NCBI RefSeq assembly: GCF_026153355.1
Contig: NZ_CP110636.1
Location: 6,200,001-6,264,000 of the forward strand
Length of the DNA stretch: 64,000 bases
From: Streptomyces endophytica
GTDB taxonomy: Bacteria > Actinomycetota > Actinomycetes > Streptomycetales > Streptomycetaceae
Direction of reading: 5' to 3'
Shown one piece after another: positions 36,652-46,688 of the stretch. Positions within the stretch are counted from its first letter, which is position 1, and each line of letters opens with the position of its first letter. Made by a program: the position numbers and the translations under genes. The notes under the pieces are model-generated. The model was not told the origin of the DNA and ran no database searches. It saw nothing but the letters and a program-made list of their open reading frames with translations.

Positions 36652-37515
36652 ATGTTCGAGCCCGTGCAGCTGCGCACCTTCCTGGCGGTGGCGCAGACGC
36701 TCAGCTTCACGCAGGCCGCGCAGCGGATCGGAATGCGGCAGTCCACCGCGAGCCAGCACGTGCGGAAGCTGGAGGAGGCGGCCGGGCGGCGGCTGTTCGT
36801 CCGGGACACCCATGGGGTGGAGCTGACCGAGGACGGCGAGGCGATGCTCGGGTTCGCGCGCACGATCCTGGAGGCGAACGAGCGGGCCGCGAGCTTCTTC
36901 GCGGGGACCCGGCTGCGCGGGCGGCTGCGGTTCGGCGCGTCCGAGGACTTCGTGCTGACCCGGCTGCCGGAGGTCCTCGAAGGGTTCCGGCGGGACCACC
37001 CCGAGGTCGATCTGGAGCTGACCGTGGAGCTGTCGGGCACGCTGCACGAGCTGCTGGCGGCCGGGCGGCTGGATCTCGTGCTCGCCAAGCGGCGTCCGGA
37101 GGAGACCGGCGGCCGGCTGGTGTGGCGCGACCGGCTGGTGTGGGTGGGCGCCGAGCGGCTGCGGCTGGATCCGCAGCGGCCGGTCCCGCTGGTGGTCTTC
37201 CCGCCGCCCGCGGTGACCCGGGCCCGGGCGCTGGAGGCGCTGGAGCGGCAGGGCCGGGAGTGGCGGATCGCCTGCACCAGCGGAAGCCTCAACGGACTGA
37301 TCGCCGCAACCCGGGCAGGTCTGGGCGTTATGGCGCATACCAAGGGCATGATCCCGCCAGGTCTGGTTCAGATTCCGCCACGGTCGGGTCTGCCGGAACT
37401 GGGAGGCGTGGATTTCGCTCTTCTCCATGGGCGGCGCGATCGCGCGGCCCGGGGTCCGGCGGAGGCACTGGCCGAGGCGATCCTGGCCGGCGGCGACCGG
37501 CTGCAGCTTCCGTAA
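36652..37515 (+). CDS. LysR-family transcriptional regulator
   Basis: 287 residues from an ATG with a GGAGG site five bases before it. The N-terminal winged helix contains TFLAVAQTLSFTQAAQRIG and QSTASQHVRKLEEAAGRRLF. The effector domain (about 90-280) is complete, with FGASEDFVLTRLPEVLEGF. It is divergent from the symporter with about 200 bases between, the classic LysR arrangement, so control of that transporter is likely. Confidence 0.92.
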   Translation: MFEPVQLRTFLAVAQTLSFTQAAQRIGMRQSTASQHVRKLEEAAGRRLFVRDTHGVELTEDGEAMLGFARTILEANERAASFFAGTRLRGRLRFGASEDFVLTRLPEVLEGFRRDHPEVDLELTVELSGTLHELLAAGRLDLVLAKRRPEETGGRLVWRDRLVWVGAERLRLDPQRPVPLVVFPPPAVTRARALEALERQGREWRIACTSGSLNGLIAATRAGLGVMAHTKGMIPPGLVQIPPRSGLPELGGVDFALLHGRRDRAARGPAEALAEAILAGGDRLQLP

Positions 37516-37776
37516 CGGCCTGACCACGGACGTTCCGCGAACAGCGCGGGCGATCCGGTGTCAGGTGCAGAGATTTGGTGCAGATATGGTCCCGGCGTCG
37601 TGATCGTACGGCGTTGAACAGCCCGGATCGTGTCCCTGCTTCTCCGAAGTCATCCGTTTTCTCCTCTTGGCGCGTTCCCGCGGGGACGCCTTCGCGCCAT
37701 GGCAAGGGCCTGCCGGACCTCGTCCCCGTGGGGTACGGTCGCGGCCTTGTGAGCAACACCACGAGGAGCTAGGTCA

Positions 37777-39602
37777 TTGCGCGAGTTCACCGTCCCCCCT
37801 CTGGCGACCGCGCCCCGGGTCGGCGGGCTGGCGGATGCCGTGTACGACAACGCCGAGACCGATCCCGGACGCGTCGCGCTGGCCCGCAAGGACGACGCGG
37901 GGAACTGGCAGGACGTCTCCGCCGCCCAGTTCCGGGACGAGGTGATCGCGCTGGCCAAGGGCCTGCTCGCGCAGGGCGTCCGGTTCGGTGACCGGGTCGG
38001 CATCATGTCCCGCACGCGCTATGAGTGGACCCTGTTCGACTTCGCGCTGTGGTCGATCGGCGTCCAGTCCGTGCCGCTGTACCCGACGTCCTCCGCCGAG
38101 CAGGTCTTCTGGATGCTGCACAACGCGGGCGTCTCGGCGTGCCTGGTCGAGCACGAGGACCACGCGATGACCGTCGGCTCGGTCATCGACCGGCTCCCGC
38201 AGCTGCGCAAGCTGTGGCAGCTGGACGCCGACCCGGTGGCCGAACTGACCGCGGCGGGTGCGCACATCGACGACGACGTGGTGCACCGCCACCGGATGGC
38301 GGTCACCCCGGACGCCACCGCGACGATCATCTACACCTCGGGCACCACCGGCCGGCCCAAGGGCTGTGTGATCACCCACGCCAATTTCATGGCCGAGTCC
38401 GACAACATCGTCATGCGCTACGAGACGGTCTTCACCTCGAAGCCGAACGACGAGGCGGCGACCCTGCTGTTCCTGCCGCTGGCGCACGTCTTCGGGCGGA
38501 TGGTGCAGGTCGCGCGGTCCGCGGCCGGGTCAAGCTGGGCCACCAGCCCGAGCTGGCGGCCCGGGCGCTCCTGCCCGACCTGCAGACCTTCCAGCCGACG
38601 TTCATCCTGGCGGTGCCGTACATCTTCGAGAAGGTCTTCGCCGCGGCCCGGCGCAAGGCCGAGGCGGAGGGCAAGGTCGGGCCGTTCGACAAGGCCGTGG
38701 AGATCGCGGTCCGCTACGCCGAGGCGCAGGAGAACAAGGCGTTCGGCACCGGCCCGGGCCCCGGCGCCTCCCTGCGGATGCAGCACCAGCTCTTCGACAA
38801 GCTGGTCTACAGCAAGGTCCGTACGGCGATGGGCGGCCGGGTGCGGCACGCGATGTCCGGCGGCTCGGCGATGGGGCGCCGGCTCGGGCTGTTCTTCGCC
38901 GGTGCCGGGGTGCGGATCTTCGAGGGCTACGGCCTGACCGAGAGCACCGCGGCGGCCACCGCCAACCCGCCCGAGCGGACCCGCTTCGGCACGGTCGGCA
39001 CGCCCGTCCCCGGCACCACCGTGCACATCGCGGAGGACGGCGAGATCTGGCTGTACGGCGGGCAGGTCTTCCACGGCTACCACAACGACCCCAAGGCGAC
39101 CGACGCGGTGCTGCACGACGGCTGGTTCTCCACCGGTGACCTGGGCGCCCTCGACGAGGACGGGTATCTGACGATCACCGGCCGGAAGAAGGAGGTGCTG
39201 GTCACCTCCGGTGGCAAGACGGTCTCGCCGGTGTCCCTGGAGGAGCGGGTGCGGGCGCATCCGCTGGTCGCGCAGTGCATCGTCGTCGGCAACGACCGGC
39301 CGTTCATCGCCGCGCTGGTCACCCTCGACCCGGAGGCCGTCGCGCACTGGCTGACCATGCGCGGCAAGCCGGAGATGCCGCCGTCGGACCTGGTGCGCGA
39401 CCCGGACCTGGAGACCGAGATCCGGCGCGCCGTGGTGGCCGCCAACACGCTGGTCTCGCAGGCCGAGTCGATCCGTACGTTCCGGATACTGGCCCATCAG
39501 TTCAGCGAGGAGCACGGGCTGCTGACGCCGTCGCTGAAGCTCAAGCGCAAGGCGATCGAGACGGCGTACTCGGTCGAGGTGGACGCGCTGTACAAGGGCT
39601 GA
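37777..39602 (+). pseudogene. long-chain acyl-CoA synthetase, broken by a 1-base deletion
   Basis: An AMP-forming fatty acyl-CoA ligase (FadD/FAA1 type) starting at TTG with GAGGAG nine bases before. The P-loop is IIYTSGTTGRPKGCV, with GYGLTE and the GRKKEVL hinge later. The frame breaks at 38516-38517: two G are present where three restore VARVRGRVKLGHQPELAA. With that base the protein is 608 residues and complete. The enzyme activates fatty acids for beta-oxidation or lipid synthesis. A clean single-base break in otherwise conserved sequence suggests a read error. Confidence 0.9.
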
Positions 39603-39609
39603 GGCCCTC

Positions 39610-39637
39610 CCGGGCCGGGGGTTTCGGCCCGGCCCGG
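39610..39637 (+). terminator. hairpin terminator-like repeat after acyl-CoA synthetase
   Basis: CCGGGCCG (39610-39617) pairs with CGGCCCGG (39630-39637), with a loop containing GTTTC, starting eight bases after the ligase stop. Confidence 0.5.
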
Positions 39638-39712
39638 CTCCCCCGTGCGGCGGAGCCGGATCGGCCCCGGGCACGAGGACCCGCGGGCCGGCGGCGCAGC
39701 AGACTCCGCTGC

Positions 39713-40719
39713 ATGGACTCTCGCCGCCTCCCTCTCCTCGGCCGGATCGCGGTCGTCGCCTGCCTGCCCTATCTGGCACTCAAACTGCTGTGGGTGCTGG
39801 GCTTCGACGTCGGTGTGGTCGACAACCACCGCATCGGCCGCGCCGCCTGGTTCGCGGCCAACCTCTTCACCTTCCTGCTGGACGCGGTCGCGGCGGTGGT
39901 GGCGCACACGCTGACCCGCCCGGGCGGCCGGCGCGCCCCGGCCTGGCTGCTGGCCTTCCCGCTGTGGATGGCCTCCGGCTGCTGGTGCCGCTGCTGACGG
40001 GGCTGGTGGGCGGCAGCGTCGCCGGTCTCCTGACGGGCCGGCCGAATCCGCTGGCGGCCGGGGACTTCCTCGCGCCGTGGGTCTTCGGGGTGGTCTACGG
40101 CGGCTTCCTCGTGGAGGGCGTGACCCTGCTCGGCGCCTTCGCGGTGTACGCGCACCAGCGGTGGGGCGGCCTGCTGCGGCGCCCGGTGGACGCGCTGCCG
40201 GACACCGGGAGCCGGGCGCTTCAGCGGATCTTCCTGGTGCCCGCGGCGGTGCTGCTCGCCGTCCTGGGCGGGGTGCGGGTGCTGTGGGGCGCGGGCTCGA
40301 CGCTCGGGGTGCCGGCGGGTGACGCGACCGGGCGTACGGTGCTGACCGCCGCGGCGGACTGGTCACAGGGGCTGCTCTCGCTCGCCGGCGCGGCCGGGCT
40401 GCTGCTCCTGGTCCTCCCGCGGCTCGGGCCCCGGCTGCGGGTGCGGGTGCCGCTCGCCCTGGCGTGGACGGGCGGGGCGTCGGCGTTCGCGTGCGGCGGT
40501 TGCCTGTGGCTGGGCCGGGCGGTGGCCGACGGCCTCTCCCCCGGTGCGCCGGCGGTCTCCGGCGGGCTGCCGGGCCTGGTGGGCGCGCTGGAACTGTTCG
40601 CCGGGGTGGTGGTGCTCTGCGCGGGGAGCTTCACTCTCGGCGAACTGGCGGCCGGCGTGCGCGGGAATGCGCCGGGGCGGATGATCGTTGAACGATTCGG
40701 AACACGAACGTCGACGTAA
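39713..40719 (+). pseudogene. multi-pass membrane protein, broken by a 1-base deletion
   Basis: A hydrophobic protein of about 335 residues once one base is restored at 39977-39978 (GG to GGG, giving WMASGLLVPLLTGLVGG). About eight membrane helices are visible, including IAVVACLPYLALKLLWVLG, ANLFTFLLDAVAAVVAHTL and LLLLVLPRLGPRLRV. No soluble domain or known signature is present, and I cannot assign a function. It lies between the acyl-CoA ligase and the aldo/keto reductase on the same strand, ending 14 bases before the latter. Confidence 0.72.
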
Positions 40720-40733
40720 GGACCGATCCCCCC

Positions 40734-41567
40734 GTGAGCAAGGTTCCGTCCATCACGCTCAACAACGGCATCGCCATGCCGCAACTCGGCTTCGGCGTCT
40801 GGCAGGTCGAGGACGACCAGGCGTTCACCGCCGTCGGCCAGGCCCTGGACGCCGGGTACCGCAGCATCGACACCGCGGCGATCTACGGCAACGAAGAGGG
40901 CACGGGCAAGGCGCTCGCCGCCTCGGGCATCCCCCGGGACGAGCTGTTCGTCACGACCAAGCTGTGGAACTCCGACCAGGGCTACGACGCGGCGCTCCGC
41001 GCCTTCGACGCGTCGCTGACCAAGCTCGGCCTGGAGTACGTGGACCTCTACCTCATCCACTGGCCGGTCCCCTCCAAGGACGCGTACACCGAGACGTACA
41101 AGGCGTTCGAGAAGATCCTCGCCGACGGCCGGGCCAGGGCCATCGGCGTCTCGAACTTCCTCCCCGGTCACCTGGAGCGGCTGCTGGGCGAGACCTCCGT
41201 CGTCCCGGCGGTCAACCAGATCGAGCTGCACCCGCACCTCCAGCAGGAGGAGTCCCGCGCCTTCCACGCCCGGCACGGCATCGCCACCGAGGCCTGGTCG
41301 CCGCTCGGCCAGGGCCGGGGCCTCCTGGACGACCCGATCATCGGCGGGATCGCCGCCAAGCACGGCAGGACGCCGGCCCAGGTGGTGCTGCGCTGGCACC
41401 TCCAGATCGGCAACGTCGTCATCCCGAAGTCCGTCACCCCCTCGCGGATCGTCGAGAACATCGACGTGTTCGGCTTCGAGCTGGACGGCGACGACCTCGC
41501 GACGCTGGCCGGGCTGGACACCGGCAAGCGCCTCGGCCCGGACCCGGCCACGTTCGACGTGGCCTGA
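40734..41567 (+). CDS. aldo/keto reductase
   Basis: 277 residues starting at GTG with AAGGA upstream. The catalytic tetrad of the family is intact: Asp46, Tyr51, Lys76 and His109 (in LYLIHWP). NADPH-binding sequence near the C-terminus is IPKSVTPSRI. It is closest in layout to the 2,5-diketo-D-gluconate reductase (AKR5C) group, which reduces many small aldehydes and ketones. A strong terminator follows. Confidence 0.93.
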   Translation: MSKVPSITLNNGIAMPQLGFGVWQVEDDQAFTAVGQALDAGYRSIDTAAIYGNEEGTGKALAASGIPRDELFVTTKLWNSDQGYDAALRAFDASLTKLGLEYVDLYLIHWPVPSKDAYTETYKAFEKILADGRARAIGVSNFLPGHLERLLGETSVVPAVNQIELHPHLQQEESRAFHARHGIATEAWSPLGQGRGLLDDPIIGGIAAKHGRTPAQVVLRWHLQIGNVVIPKSVTPSRIVENIDVFGFELDGDDLATLAGLDTGKRLGPDPATFDVA

Positions 41568-41577
41568 GTCCCGCCCG

Positions 41578-41612
41578 CACGGCGCCGCCCGGACCTCCCG
41601 GGCGGCGCCGTG
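41578..41612 (+). terminator. hairpin terminator after aldo/keto reductase
   Basis: A perfect 15-bp G/C stem (41578-41592 with 41598-41612) with the loop ACCTC begins 11 bases after the reductase stop. Confidence 0.78.
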
Positions 41613-41749
41613 TGGTGTGGCCCTCCGGGCCCGAGTGGCGGGGTCGGCGGACGGCAGGAAGTGTGGAGGGAGGAGCGTGCGGCGTCCCCGGGCGCACCCG
41701 GCGGGCGGTTCACGCGGCCCGGCCCGCCCCTGCCCCCGAGGAGGCCACG

Positions 41750-42541
41750 ATGCCCGACGTCACCTCTCCCTACCAGCCCGGGACCCCCTGCTGGGTCGAT
41801 CTCGCGGCCCCCGACCAGCAGGCCGCCATCGATTTCTACGCGAACGTCTTCGGCTGGACCGGTGAGATCGGGCCTCCCGAGACCGGCGGATACGCGGTGT
41901 GCCAGCTGAAGGGCAGGCCGGTGGCCGGCATCATGGCCGCGATCGCGATGGACAACCAGCCCCCGCCGCCCACGGTGTGGACGACGTATCTCGCGGCCGA
42001 CGACGCGGACACCGCCGCGGAGGCGGTCAGCAAGGCCGGCGGCACGATACTGATGCCCGTCACGGACGTGATGTCGCTCGGCCGGATGTGCATCGCGGCC
42101 GATCCGACGGGGGCGGTGTTCGGCGTCTGGCAGGCCGTCGACTTCCCGGGCGCGGGCATCGTCAACGAGCACGGCGCGCTGATCTGGAACGAGCTCAACA
42201 CCACCGACCGTTCCGCCGCGGCCGCCTTCTACCGCGCCGCGCTGGGCATCGAGAACGTCCCCCTGCAAGGGGCCGACAACTATTACGCGCTCAAGGTGAA
42301 GGACCGTGCCGTGGGCGGGATGCAGCCGATGTCCGAGCAGATGGCGCCCGATACGCCGTCGCACTGGCTGGCGTACTTCTCGGTGGCGGACACCGACCGG
42401 ACGGTCGAGAAGGTGACCGCGGCCGGCGGTGCGGCGCTCCAGCAGCCGTTCGACATGATGGCCGGCCGGATGGCCGTGGTGACGGACCCGCAGGGCGCCA
42501 CCTTCGCCGTGATCACCCCGAATCCGCTGAACCAGGGCTGA
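41750..42541 (+). CDS. VOC-family protein, two glyoxalase-like domains
   Basis: 263 residues from an ATG with GAGGAGG six bases before. Two glyoxalase/bleomycin-resistance-like modules are seen: the first from PCWVDLAAPDQQAAIDFYANVFGW, the second from LIWNELNTTDRSAAAAFYRAALG. Each ends in a strand containing DPTGAVFGVW or DPQGATFAVI. Actinomycete relatives are annotated as hydroxylases or extradiol-like enzymes without proof. Metal ligands cannot be assigned with confidence. Confidence 0.87.
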   Translation: MPDVTSPYQPGTPCWVDLAAPDQQAAIDFYANVFGWTGEIGPPETGGYAVCQLKGRPVAGIMAAIAMDNQPPPPTVWTTYLAADDADTAAEAVSKAGGTILMPVTDVMSLGRMCIAADPTGAVFGVWQAVDFPGAGIVNEHGALIWNELNTTDRSAAAAFYRAALGIENVPLQGADNYYALKVKDRAVGGMQPMSEQMAPDTPSHWLAYFSVADTDRTVEKVTAAGGAALQQPFDMMAGRMAVVTDPQGATFAVITPNPLNQG

Positions 42542-42640
42542 AGACCGCGGCCGGGCCGTCGGGCCGGGGCCGCAAGCGGCTTTGCCGGGCCGGCAACCCC
42601 GGAGTCCGCGGCGCGCGGCGGTGATCGTAGGGTCGGGGCC

Positions 42641-43738
42641 GTGGCAACTCCGGGATGGATGCCGCCGACGGACACCGAGCGGCGGCTGTGCGAAGCGACG
42701 GCGCGGGGTGACGGGGACGGACAGGTCGCCGCGATCGCCGGCGAGGACCTGTATCTGGCGGCCCCGCAGCAGGGTCAGGACCCGCTGCCCGTCTACGACG
42801 ATCCGGCGGTGGGCGGGACATGCATCCCCGTCCTGACCCGCGGCATGCTGCCGCCGTGGCAGCCGCAGCAGTTCTTCGACCGGGTGTCGCTGGAGGAGCT
42901 GGCGCAGGACTGGCCGAACGACAAGTGGCGGCTGGCGGTCAATCCCGGCACGCCGTGCGCCGCGTACCTGGCGGCCACGCCCGCCCACCGGGCCGGCTGG
43001 CTGCGGATCCGGGCCCAGGTCGGGGTGCGGCCGGGCGGGCTGCTGGTCACGCACTTCGGCGGTCCGCTGCACGGGCCGGTGGCGCGGGGGCTGGCGTGCG
43101 GCGCGCCGCTGGCGGTGCACCACAGCGTGCCCTGGAACGAGCTGGGCACCGCGTTCCTCGACCCGGCGACGGATGCCGCCACGCTGCGCGAGCAGTGGTC
43201 GGTGACCGAACCGGTGAGCTGGCAGCAGCGCCTGGAGGAGCTGCTGGCGGGCCGGTTCGCGCCGGCGGACGCCGAGGCGGCGCTGCGCGCCCGGGCGGAC
43301 CGGCGCGGCGCGGACGGCGGGGACGGGCACGGGGAACGGGAAGCGCCGGCGGACGCCGGCCACACCGTCGCGCCGGACCTGCCCGAGCTGGTGACCCGCT
43401 ACGAGGAGCGGTTCCGCGCGGACGGGCTGCTGCCGGCCGGCGGCCAGGTGGTGTCCGTGGTGGCGCTGGACCTCGCCCATGCCGTGGCCCTGGTCCGGTG
43501 GGGTCTGGGCGCCCGGCTGTGCGCGCCGCCGCAGGCCGAGCAGGCGGTCCAGCGGGCCGCGGCACGGGCCGGGGAGGTCTACGGCTCGTGGGAGGAGTTC
43601 GCCGCGGGCTACGCGCTGGGCCGGGTGCTGGCCTTCGACCACGGCTGGTTCGGTGCCGCGTACGCGGAGACGGTGCATCTGCACCGGGTGCTCACCCAGG
43701 ACGCGTCCTCGCCGTGGCGGGGCCTGCCGTTCGCCTGA
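42641..43738 (+). CDS. DUF1266 protein
   Basis: 365 residues starting at GTG. The C-terminal part (about 190-365) fits DUF1266: VSWQQRLEELLAG, ALDLAHAVALVRWGLGARLC, SWEEFAAGYALGRVLAFDHGWF. The N-terminal part (1-185) may be an SseB-like domain, with LYLAAPQQGQDPLPVYDD and FGGPLHGPVA. A Gly/Asp/His-rich linker separates them. Function unknown. It lies 30 bases before the photolyase and may share its message. Confidence 0.68.
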   Translation: MATPGWMPPTDTERRLCEATARGDGDGQVAAIAGEDLYLAAPQQGQDPLPVYDDPAVGGTCIPVLTRGMLPPWQPQQFFDRVSLEELAQDWPNDKWRLAVNPGTPCAAYLAATPAHRAGWLRIRAQVGVRPGGLLVTHFGGPLHGPVARGLACGAPLAVHHSVPWNELGTAFLDPATDAATLREQWSVTEPVSWQQRLEELLAGRFAPADAEAALRARADRRGADGGDGHGEREAPADAGHTVAPDLPELVTRYEERFRADGLLPAGGQVVSVVALDLAHAVALVRWGLGARLCAPPQAEQAVQRAAARAGEVYGSWEEFAAGYALGRVLAFDHGWFGAAYAETVHLHRVLTQDASSPWRGLPFA

Positions 43739-43768
43739 TCCCGCCGCGGCCCGGTGTAGAGAGGGGCC

Positions 43769-45148
43769 ATGGATGTGGCGATCTGTCTGTTCAGTTCCGA
43801 TCTGCGGGTGCACGATCAGCCGGTGCTGCGGGCCGCGTCGCGGGCCGCCACGCGGGTGGTGCCGCTGTTCGTGGTCGATACCGGCATCGCGCGGGCCGGG
43901 TTCATGGTGCCCAACCGGGCCGCCTTCCTGGCCGGTGCGCTGGCGGACCTCGATGCGCAACTGCGTGAACGGGGCGGCCGGCTGGTCATCCGTACGGGCG
44001 ACGTGGTGGCCGAGACCTGCCGGGTCGCGGCGGAGGCCGGGGCCGGGGAGGTGCATCTCGCGGCCGGGGTGAGCGGCTATGCGCAGCGCAGGGAGCGGCG
44101 GTTGGCCGAGGCGCTGGCCGGGGACGGGCGGGCGCTGGTCGTCCACGACGCGGTGATCACCGCCGTCCCGCCGGGTGCGGTGCTGCCCACCGGGCCGGGC
44201 CGGGACCATTTCGCGGTCTTCACCCCGTACTTCCGCCGCTGGCGGGCGGAGAAGCTCCGGGCGATGCTGCCGGCCCCGCGGTCGGTGCCGGTCCCGGACG
44301 GGGTGCGGTCCGGCGCGGTGCCGTCGGCGAAGGAACTGTGCCCGCGCGGGCGGCCGTCGCCGGCGCTCCCGGAGGGCGGCGAGCGGGCCGGCCGCCGCCG
44401 GTTCGCGTCCTGGCAGCGGTCCGGTCTGGCCGCCTACGAGGAGCGGCACGACGACCTGGCGGGTGATGCCACCTCGCGGCTCTCGCCGTATCTGCACTTC
44501 GGCTGTCTCTCGCCGGTGGAGCTGGTGCACAAGGCGTCCGGGCGCTCCGGGGCCGGGCCCGAGTCCTTCGTACGACAGCTGGCCTGGCGGGACTTCCACC
44601 ACCAGGTGCTGGCCGCCCGCCCCGACGCGGCGGGCGCCGACTACCGCGCCCGGGGCGACCGGTGGCGGCGGGTGGACACGGAGGTGGCGGCCTGGAAGGA
44701 GGGCCGCACCGGGATCCCGGTGGTCGACGCGGCGATGCGGCAGCTGCGGCACGAGGGGTGGATGCACAACCGGGCCCGGATGCTGGTGGCCAGTTTCCTG
44801 ACCAAGACCCTGTACGTGGACTGGCGGGTGGGCGCCCGGCACTTCCTGGACCTGCTGGTGGACGGCGATGTGGCCAACAACCAGCTGAACTGGCAGTGGA
44901 TGGCGGGGACCGGGACCGACACCCGGCCCAACCGGGTGCTCAATCCGCTCGTGCAGGCCCGGCGGTTCGACCCGGAGGGTGAATATGTGCGGCGCTGGGT
45001 CCCGGAGTTGGCGGACCTCGGCGGGGCCGCCGTGCACCGGCCGTGGCGGCTCGACGCGCCCGAGCGCGCCGCGTACGACTACCCGGAGCCGCTGGTGGAC
45101 CTGGCGGACGCGGCACTGCGGTTCCGGCGGGCGCGCGGGCAGGAGTAG
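43769..45148 (+). CDS. phrB: deoxyribodipyrimidine photolyase (class I CPD type)
   Basis: 459 residues. The N-terminal antenna domain begins VAICLFSSDLRVHDQPVL. The FAD-binding domain has RLSPYLHFGCLSP, QLAWRDFHHQVL, TGIPVVDAAMRQL and the signature MHNRARMLVASFLTK followed by NNQLNWQWMAGTGTD. It uses light to split cyclobutane pyrimidine dimers. Related Streptomyces enzymes use a deazaflavin antenna. The near-by DUF1266 and YihY genes show no functional link. Confidence 0.94.
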   Translation: MDVAICLFSSDLRVHDQPVLRAASRAATRVVPLFVVDTGIARAGFMVPNRAAFLAGALADLDAQLRERGGRLVIRTGDVVAETCRVAAEAGAGEVHLAAGVSGYAQRRERRLAEALAGDGRALVVHDAVITAVPPGAVLPTGPGRDHFAVFTPYFRRWRAEKLRAMLPAPRSVPVPDGVRSGAVPSAKELCPRGRPSPALPEGGERAGRRRFASWQRSGLAAYEERHDDLAGDATSRLSPYLHFGCLSPVELVHKASGRSGAGPESFVRQLAWRDFHHQVLAARPDAAGADYRARGDRWRRVDTEVAAWKEGRTGIPVVDAAMRQLRHEGWMHNRARMLVASFLTKTLYVDWRVGARHFLDLLVDGDVANNQLNWQWMAGTGTDTRPNRVLNPLVQARRFDPEGEYVRRWVPELADLGGAAVHRPWRLDAPERAAYDYPEPLVDLADAALRFRRARGQE

Positions 45149-45266
45149 CCGTACGGGCGGTAACGTCGCCGCGCCGCCGCCCGGTGGGCGGCGGGCACCG
45201 TGGCGTGGGCGGTCCCGCCGCCGGGGGATGATGCAGGACGTACCGACGGAGAGGACGGATGACGAC

Positions 45267-46210
45267 ATGGGCGACAGCGGGATGCGTCGCGGAATGGACC
45301 GGACACTGCTGGACCGGGCCCTGGGGGCGGCCGGGCCCCGGCAGCCGGCCACCCGCCCCACCTGGGCCCAGTGCCGCACCGCGCTGCGCCGGACACCGCT
45401 GTCGGTGTGGCACGACGACGTCACGGACTGGGCGGCGAGCCTGACGTACTACTCGGTGCTGGCGCTGCTGCCGACGCTGATCGTCACGGTGTCCCTGATC
45501 GGCCTGGCCGATCCGGCGGCCACCGAGCAGCTCGTCGACCAGATCAGTTCGCTGGCGCCGGCCGGGTCGGGCGGCACCGTGCACCGCGCGCTGGCCACCA
45601 TGGCGCAGCAGCGCACCGCGGCGTGGGTGGTGGTGGGTGGTGCGCTGGTCAGCGCGTTGTGGTCGTCGTGCAGCTATCTGGCGGTGTTCCGCCGGGCGCT
45701 GCACGCCATGCACCGGACGAAGGACGACCGGCCGCCGTGGCGCAAGGCGCCGCGCATCCTGGCCACCGCGCTGCTGCTGATGGCGCTGCTGATCAGCAGC
45801 GCGGTGGCGCTCCTGGTGAGCGGGCCGATCGCGGCCTGGGCGGGCCGGGCGCTCGGGCTGGGCGACGCCGGTGAGGCCACCTGGAACCTGCTGAAGTGGC
45901 CGCTGCTGCTGGTCCTGGCGGCCGTGCTGGCCATGGTGCTGTTCCGGTCCGGGCCGCCGAGCTCTCGCGGGGTGCGGCGGGCGGCGCCCGGCGGGGGGTC
46001 GCGGTGCTGCTGTGGCTGGTGTCGTCGGCGGGCTTCGCCTTCTACGTCGACTGCGTCGGCACCTTCAACCGGCTCTACGGCTCGCTGGCGGGGCCGGTGG
46101 TGTTCCTGATCTGGCTGTGGTTCTCGCACCTGTCGCTGCTGTCGGGCGCGCAGTTCAACGTGGAGCTGGCCCGGGCGGGCCGGGTGGTGAAGCCGCGCTC
46201 GGGCGACTGA
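45267..46210 (+). pseudogene. YihY/BrkB-family membrane protein, broken by a 1-base deletion
   Basis: An inner-membrane protein with six helices (former ribonuclease BN, PF03631). Family sequence includes TDWAASLTYYSVLALLPTL, AWVVVGGALVSALWSSCSYL and, after the break, LWLVSSAGFAFYVDCVGTFN and FLIWLWFSHLSLLSGAQFN. The frame breaks at 45993-45998, where six G are seen and seven restore GGGVAVLLWLV. Restored length is 314 residues. I chose the ATG at 45267 behind a GAGGA site. An ATG at 45228 is possible. Confidence 0.87.
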
Positions 46211-46249
46211 GCGCGGCCCGCCCGGGGGGCACGCGGGTGCCCGCGCCGG

Positions 46250-46561
46250 TCAGTGCGCGCCGTGTGCCCCGGCGATCTCCTCGATGCGGCGGGCCAGACC
46301 GAAGTCGAGGTCGGTGACCCGGCCGCCGATGCTGTGGGTGTTCACCGCGACGGTCAGCCGGTTGTAGCCCAGCGTCAGATCGGCGTGGTGGTCCAACTCC
46401 TCCTGGATCCGGGCGATGTGCATGACCATCACGGCCGCCGGGAGGTGTCCCGGGAAGTGGTAGCTGCGGCGCAGCAGGTCCTCCTCGACCGACCAGCCCG
46501 GCAGCTCCGCGAGCCGCTCCTCGATCTCCTTCTCGCCGAGCGGTTCCACCTGGGCGCCCAT
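46250..46561 (-). CDS. pterin-4a-carbinolamine dehydratase
   Basis: 103 residues, the whole family length. The active site is EELDHHADL (His58, His59) with His76 in VAVNTHSIGG. It dehydrates 4a-hydroxytetrahydropterin, normally to recycle the cofactor of aromatic amino acid hydroxylases. No hydroxylase is nearby, and in actinomycetes it may act in pterin or molybdopterin metabolism. It is divergent from the XRE gene at 46689. Confidence 0.94.
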   Translation of the reverse strand: MGAQVEPLGEKEIEERLAELPGWSVEEDLLRRSYHFPGHLPAAVMVMHIARIQEELDHHADLTLGYNRLTVAVNTHSIGGRVTDLDFGLARRIEEIAGAHGAH

Positions 46562-46688
46562 CGCGTTCCCCTCTCACCGGTGCCGCCGTGCCGCCGCCGT
46601 GCGCGGTGACGTCCCGTCACCACGGTCCGCGGGCGGTTCCTGACAATTCGATCGTACGTCGGACCGCCGATCGATTACGGTCATCGCC

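Noticed and set aside
33454..37527. A 1357-codon open frame on the minus strand
   Set aside because: It is antisense to the sialidase and the LysR gene and runs across the symporter in another frame. Its translation is Arg/Gly/Pro/Gln-rich with no domain, the usual high-GC shadow.
41168..45424. A 1418-codon minus-strand frame
   Set aside because: Antisense to the reductase, VOC, DUF1266 and photolyase genes, all with clear family motifs.
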